Source of the DNA: Coturnix japonica
Lineage: Eukaryota > Chordata > Aves > Galliformes > Phasianidae
Assembly (NCBI RefSeq): GCF_001577835.2
Contig: NC_029519.1
Location: 30,876,539 to 30,940,538, forward strand
Reading direction: 5' to 3'
DNA: 64,000 nt
Under the pieces are notes generated by a model. The model was not told the origin of the DNA, ran no database searches, and worked only from the letters and a program-made list of their open reading frames with translations. Both the position numbers and the translations under genes were made by a program. The first letter of the stretch is position 1; the number at the start of each line of letters is the position of its first letter. Positions 61,001 to 64,000 of the stretch are shown here, in pieces.

Positions 61001-63749
61001 TAAGACAAATGCATTTCAATACATGAGGTCAAGAAAAACAAAATCAAAGCTCATGAATCAAAGAGAGATTTGTACCACCCCATATTGCCACCGATTATTT
61101 GATGTCGTTTCAGTCAGGCTGCTGTTGTCTAGCACAGATGGTTACCCCTTAGAAGATTTTCAGTGGCCACTAGCAACAGAGCTTGAAGAGAGACACTAGA
61201 AAGAAACAGTGTTTGTTATTCCTCCTCTTCTTCCTTTGCAGTAATTAAGTAACAGGCTTGTTGCGGAGGGCTGCACACAGTTCAGACACCACCAGGAAAA
61301 TGCTGACAGTCACCAGTGCCACGACACAAACCTCAGATCAATTGCGAGACCTGGCTAAATTACACAAACTGTGCCGCTCTAGAGAACCCCAGGGGTTAGC
61401 AGAGACACTGCACTAATTGTGTCTAAAAAGCTTAATTCCCATCCAGGTCCACAGGTGGAAGAACACATAAACCGGTATGGTGACAGGGAGCAGGAGGCTG
61501 TAGAAACATAAGCTGTTGGTGCTGGTGCAGCCCTGGGGGAAGGTTTCATCCACGCTGGCCGAGTAGAACAAGCCCGCTAGGGAGAGGAGGGGAACGAGCA
61601 CGGTCAGCGTGGGCAGGGATGGGAGCAGGCCGCCCGCCGCCATCGGCACGGCGCCCTCACGGCTGCTCCGGGTCCTCCGCCGGGGGCCGCTTCCGCGTAC
61701 TGCGGGCTGCCTCCGGGATCATGTTGGGGATGCCATCGATGATGGGGTAGGCGATGCCCAGCTCCTCGTTAATGAGCTCGTTAGTCGATTCTTCGTACCT
61801 AGGCAGCCAAGCAAGAAAGCAAAAAAGAAAGAAAGAAAGAACAGTAAAGACAAGGGAGGTGTCAGCAAGCTGGCTTTGCCTTCAGGCCCTCACCTCAGCG
61901 GCCGCTTGGAGAGCGGGCACACCAAGAAGCGCAGCAGCGACGGCTCCAGCGGCTGCCCCGGCCCGTGGTCCTGCTCGTGGCCGCTGGCCCCGCGGCTCCC
62001 AGCCGCCCTCCGCAGCAGGGCCGCCGCTCTGCGCCCGCAGCAGCGCAGCATGGCGGCAACCCCGGCCGCCGCTCCGCCTCCGGTGCGCGGCGGAGCCGTG
62101 CCGGGCTGCGCGCCGCCGCCGCAGCGCTGTGGTTCCGGGGCGGCTCAGCATGGCTGTTGTGTGTCTCGCAGGTGTACTTCGAGAACGAGGAAGGGCTAGG
62201 AGGCGGGCTGCGCCGGGAGCTCTTCACCGTCGCCGCCAAGGCCCTCTGCGATCCCCAGAGCGGCGTGTTCCGCCACTTCCCCTCCAGGCTGGTCTGGTTC
62301 CCCAGGCAGGTAAGGCGGCTCGCCTGCGGCTGAGCCCCGGACGTGCCAGGATGCTCGAAGAGAAGCGTAACTTCCCCTGTTTTTTACAACTCGTGTTTGA
62401 CTAGGCGTCAAGCCACGGTGACACCTTCCTCCTGGTTGGCACCCTGTGTGGAATGGCCCTGTATAACCACTGCTGGACTCCTTTCCCCTTCCCCAGGGCT
62501 CTCTTCAAGAAGATGCGGGATGTCGAGCCGACCCTGGAGGACCTGGAGGAGCTGATGCCAGCAGTCGGCAGGTATGAAATGTCAGTGCCCTAAGCTGGGA
62601 GAATCCTAAAGCAATTCTTAATTTTCTGTGCAGCTACCGCTAAAGTGGGTATTCTAGCTGGGTGATTCATGCAGCAGTCTTGGAAGTGGTACTTTAATGT
62701 ATTAACTAACAGTTTCCACTATGATTTCAAGGTAGACAGATCTTAGTGCAAGCACAGTTTGAGCCTATACTGCAGGCACATCAAATCTGGGTGCCCATAT
62801 ACTGGGTTTCCACTGCTGAGATATATTTCAGGCAGATATTGTAGAACACGTTGCTGCTGCTACAACATGGAGCTTGTAGGTTCCTGAAGCACAGCATTCC
62901 ACACAAGTGCTATAAACAGCCCATCAGAACCTCTTCCTTGGAGCCTGAGACTGTACTGAGGGGCAAGAGCCCTTGGTAGACTGAAATGTGAGATTGCCTG
63001 CAATGCTTTGAGAGACACTGCTCAGTTCTTCTAGATCACCCCACTGATGGACGTGCGATTCCTTATTAAATGATCTCTGAAAGAAAAAAGCTGTGGTCTC
63101 AGCCCATTTGCCACTGGAATTAATCTCTGTGTGAAATCCCAATGGAGCATGGGGATAGTCTTGCTTTGCATTCTTCACTGTCAAGACATTTCCCTCAGAT
63201 CATGTCATGAGAAGAATACAAAGTCAGTTTAGAGCTTTTTATGAAGGTCTGGTGTGAGTACAGGTGTTATGTACATATGTGCATTTAAATACAGCTTGCC
63301 AAAGAATGCTTTCCAGCCAATTTGAGACTGTAATGAATGATCTTTATATCCTTTATCTTTTTCCCCCTCTGCCCCCTTTCTTTTTTCTTTACAGGAGTCT
63401 TAAGAATATTTTGAAGGAAGAATCTGAGCGCAGGCTTGAAAGCCTACACATGACCTTTGTGGTAAGACTTCACTGTGTCATTCAGATGTGCCATGCATGT
63501 AACACAGGCAATACAGTATCCCCTCACAAGCGATATAAAACCTTGTTTGTAAACTCCAACTGGCAAGGGTACAGTAAGAAAAAATGATAGATATAGCTCA
63601 CATATGCCTGTCACATATGTATATATATATATATATAAAGTACTGATTTAGTGTCTGATGTTTTTATTTGCGTAGCAAATGGAAGAAGGAGGTTCTGTGG
63701 TTGAGCTTAAAGAAAATGGTGCCAACATTCTTGTCACTAAGCACAACAG
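49025..63749 (+). CDS. Small HERC E3 ubiquitin ligase, HERC5/HERC6 type (20 coding exons, 3' end outside window)
   Basis: RCC1-like plus HECT E3 ligase. Coding exons: 49025-49265, 49368-49500, 50125-50201, 50742-50963, 52029-52120, 52718-52848, 53595-53740, 54089-54165, 54478-54575, 55830-55889, 56361-56463, 56985-57162, 57464-57624, 58739-58834, 59384-59482, 59560-59685, 62172-62309, 62405-62571, 63395-63461, 63676-63749. Phases agree throughout, giving 828 codons. Residues 1-25 are very basic. RCC1 blades span about 85-345, with the motifs IACGDHHSMALSRG, AQIAAGGAHSVVVSL, ISCGADHTAVL and LLYTFGAGGAGQLGHNSTRNE. The last blade is degenerate. IFSSEACINGSFLDKR is a HERC5/6 linker signature. HECT begins around residue 655, with LVWFPRQ and PFPRALFKKM. 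The catalytic Cys lobe lies outside the window. HERC5/6 are interferon-induced in mammals, and HERC5 conjugates ISG15. Exon 1 is the least certain part. I cannot decide between HERC5, HERC6 and a bird-specific paralogue. Confidence 0.9.
51235..51510 (+). mobile_element. Diverged CR1 LINE 3' fragment in HERC intron
   Basis: Eroded CR1 3' wording ends in GGTCCCTTCCAATTTGGGAG and ATTCTGTGATTCTAT near 51492-51506. It lies in the intron after the exon ending at 50963. Confidence 0.75.
55942..55990 (-). mobile_element. CR1 tail remnant
   Basis: Several TCATAGAA units, the reverse of the CR1 3' tail, split by a short CTACTC segment. Almost no CR1 body follows. It lies in a HERC intron. Confidence 0.6.
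59040..59150 (+). mobile_element. Short CR1 3' fragment in HERC intron
   Basis: The last CR1 bases, AAAGGTCCCTTCCATCCCAA followed by ATTCTATGATTCTGTC, are clear at 59111-59149. The body to the left is eroded. Confidence 0.7.
59686..61412. other. HERC intron 16, left part, including PIGY 3' flank
   Basis: Intronic on the plus strand and probable PYURF-PIGY 3' UTR plus flank on the minus strand. No further coding match is seen. There is a T tract near 59704-59722. Confidence 0.5.
60693..60698 (-). terminator. Candidate poly(A) signal for PYURF-PIGY
   Basis: AATAAA on the minus strand, about 715 bases after the PIGY stop and inside the HERC intron. Nearer variant signals are possible. Confidence 0.4.
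61413..61643 (-). CDS. PIGY: PIGY, GPI-GlcNAc transferase subunit Y
   Basis: A small ER membrane subunit of the GPI-N-acetylglucosaminyltransferase complex, which makes the first intermediate of GPI anchors. Single-exon frame of 76 residues (human 71) ending KLFRHN. Two hydrophobic segments are visible, about residues 12-30 (LTVLVPLLSLAGLFYSA) and 46-65 (SLLLPVTIPVYVFFHLW), separated by the loop FPQGCTSTNSLCFY. It is almost identical to the remembered human protein except for the first residues. The start is the ATG at 61641-61643, since an in-frame GTG just before it is not a likely start. The ATG lies 13 bases after the PYURF stop, so PIGY is the second cistron of the PYURF mRNA, as in mammals. 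Confidence 0.96.
   Translation of the reverse strand: MAAGGLLPSLPTLTVLVPLLSLAGLFYSASVDETFPQGCTSTNSLCFYSLLLPVTIPVYVFFHLWTWMGIKLFRHN
61600..62350. promoter_or_regulatory. CpG island covering PYURF exon 1 and HERC coding exon 17
   Basis: A continuous GC- and CpG-rich block. It holds the PYURF start and coding exons and, 120 bases away on the other strand, the first HECT exon of HERC (62172-62309). PYURF transcription must start within or near this exon. HERC exons before it are AT-rich, so the shift in composition is abrupt. Confidence 0.75.
61657..62051 (-). CDS. PYURF: PYURF (PreY), TRM112-like protein, first cistron of the PIGY mRNA
   Basis: A small TRM112-like protein; the mammalian homologue is mitochondrial and supports methyltransferases of coenzyme Q and complex I assembly. 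Two coding exons, 61894-62051 and 61657-61798, joined in phase, give 99 residues (the human protein is a little over 110). The N-terminus is Arg/Ala-rich without acids for about 25 residues, which suits a mitochondrial presequence. The core reads LLRFLVCPLSKRPLRYEEST, then NELINEELGIAYPIIDGIPN and MIPEAAR, with the same single CPL cysteine motif as in mammals. The gene lies antisense inside the intron between HERC coding exons 16 and 17, and its ATG is only 120 bases from exon 17. Confidence 0.96.
62572..63394 (+). other. HERC intron between coding exons 18 and 19
   Basis: Bounded by a GTATGA donor and a pyrimidine-rich TTTACAG acceptor. No other feature is seen. Confidence 0.7.
63618..63640. 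repeat. TA microsatellite in HERC intron
   Basis: A run of about ten TA dinucleotides between coding exons 19 and 20. Confidence 0.8.
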
Positions 63750-64000
63750 GTCAGTTTTATTTTTCTTATCCTGTTTCTGTTATGTGTTCATGAAATATCG
63801 TATCTGTAGAAATATCTATTAGTAAATACTGAGTGAGAACTGAGACTGTTGGTCTCAGTCCAGCAGCAAGAGCTGTGTGCTTTCAGATCGTGCTGTACAT
63901 GCTGTATATATGCCAGACATTAGCAGTCTGTGCAAGCAGTGGATAAGACAGGGATCCCGGGATGTCCTGGCATTGTCATGCACTGTCATACCAGGCCTTA

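Noticed and set aside
61609-62404. Long plus-strand frames of 196 and 216 residues over the PYURF island
   Set aside because: They are antisense shadows of PYURF exons and GC-rich promoter DNA. Only 62172-62309 is supported as coding on the plus strand.
1-64000. Endogenous retrovirus or LTR element
   Set aside because: No primer-binding site, paired terminal repeats or gag/pol-like frames were noticed. The interspersed repeats seen are CR1 LINE pieces.

Overview
The window is vertebrate nuclear DNA and very probably from a bird. The repeats I can recognise are almost all CR1 LINE fragments ending in the short ATTCTATG-type tail. Introns are compact, and the gene content (a tandem trio of CXCL13-type chemokines beside CNOT6L and CCNG2) fits an avian chromosome-4-like region. 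A galliform such as chicken or turkey is a reasonable guess, but species cannot be fixed from the sequence alone. I saw no endogenous retrovirus, LTR element, CRISPR array or tRNA.

Layout. Positions 1-2198 hold the last three coding exons of CNOT6L (+ strand), followed by a probable long 3' UTR to about 4.5 kb. From 9.07 to 13.97 kb there are three complete CXC chemokine genes in tandem on the - strand (100, 105 and 119 residues). Two have four coding exons. The third, most CXCL13-like in sequence, has lost the last splice site and reads on into a longer basic tail. From 14 to about 37.4 kb I find no convincing gene, only CR1 pieces, microsatellites and unique AT-rich DNA. CCNG2 (- strand, seven coding exons, 340 residues) lies at 39354-43005. 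Its GC-rich promoter has three CCAAT boxes and an exact FOXO site. Positions 43.9-48.9 kb are intergenic and include a fold-back pair of CR1 copies.

From 49025 to the end of the window runs an E3 ligase gene of the small HERC family (HERC5/HERC6 type, + strand). Twenty coding exons are visible, covering the RCC1-like domain, the linker and most of the HECT N-lobe. The catalytic cysteine end lies beyond the window. Its promoter carries a three-unit ISRE about 85 bp before the ATG, so interferon control is likely. Inside the intron between coding exons 16 and 17, on the opposite strand, sits the complete bicistronic PYURF-PIGY gene, encoding a TRM112-like protein and a GPI-GlcNAc transferase subunit. 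From what I know of the human locus, PYURF-PIGY lies between HERC5 and HERC3, not inside a HERC gene. This nested arrangement, with the HECT exon embedded in the PYURF promoter CpG island, is the most unusual structure in the window.

The genes do not form one pathway. Several are linked to immunity (CXCL13-type B-cell chemokines, the ISRE-driven HERC) and the others are housekeeping or stress genes (mRNA deadenylation, cyclin G2, GPI-anchor synthesis). CCNG2 next to a HERC/PYURF block differs from the human order as I recall it, where the two blocks are roughly 11 Mb apart on 4q, so a rearrangement breakpoint should lie between about 43.9 and 48.9 kb. All exon boundaries were read by eye from splice signals, reading frame and remembered family sequences. 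No alignment was run.
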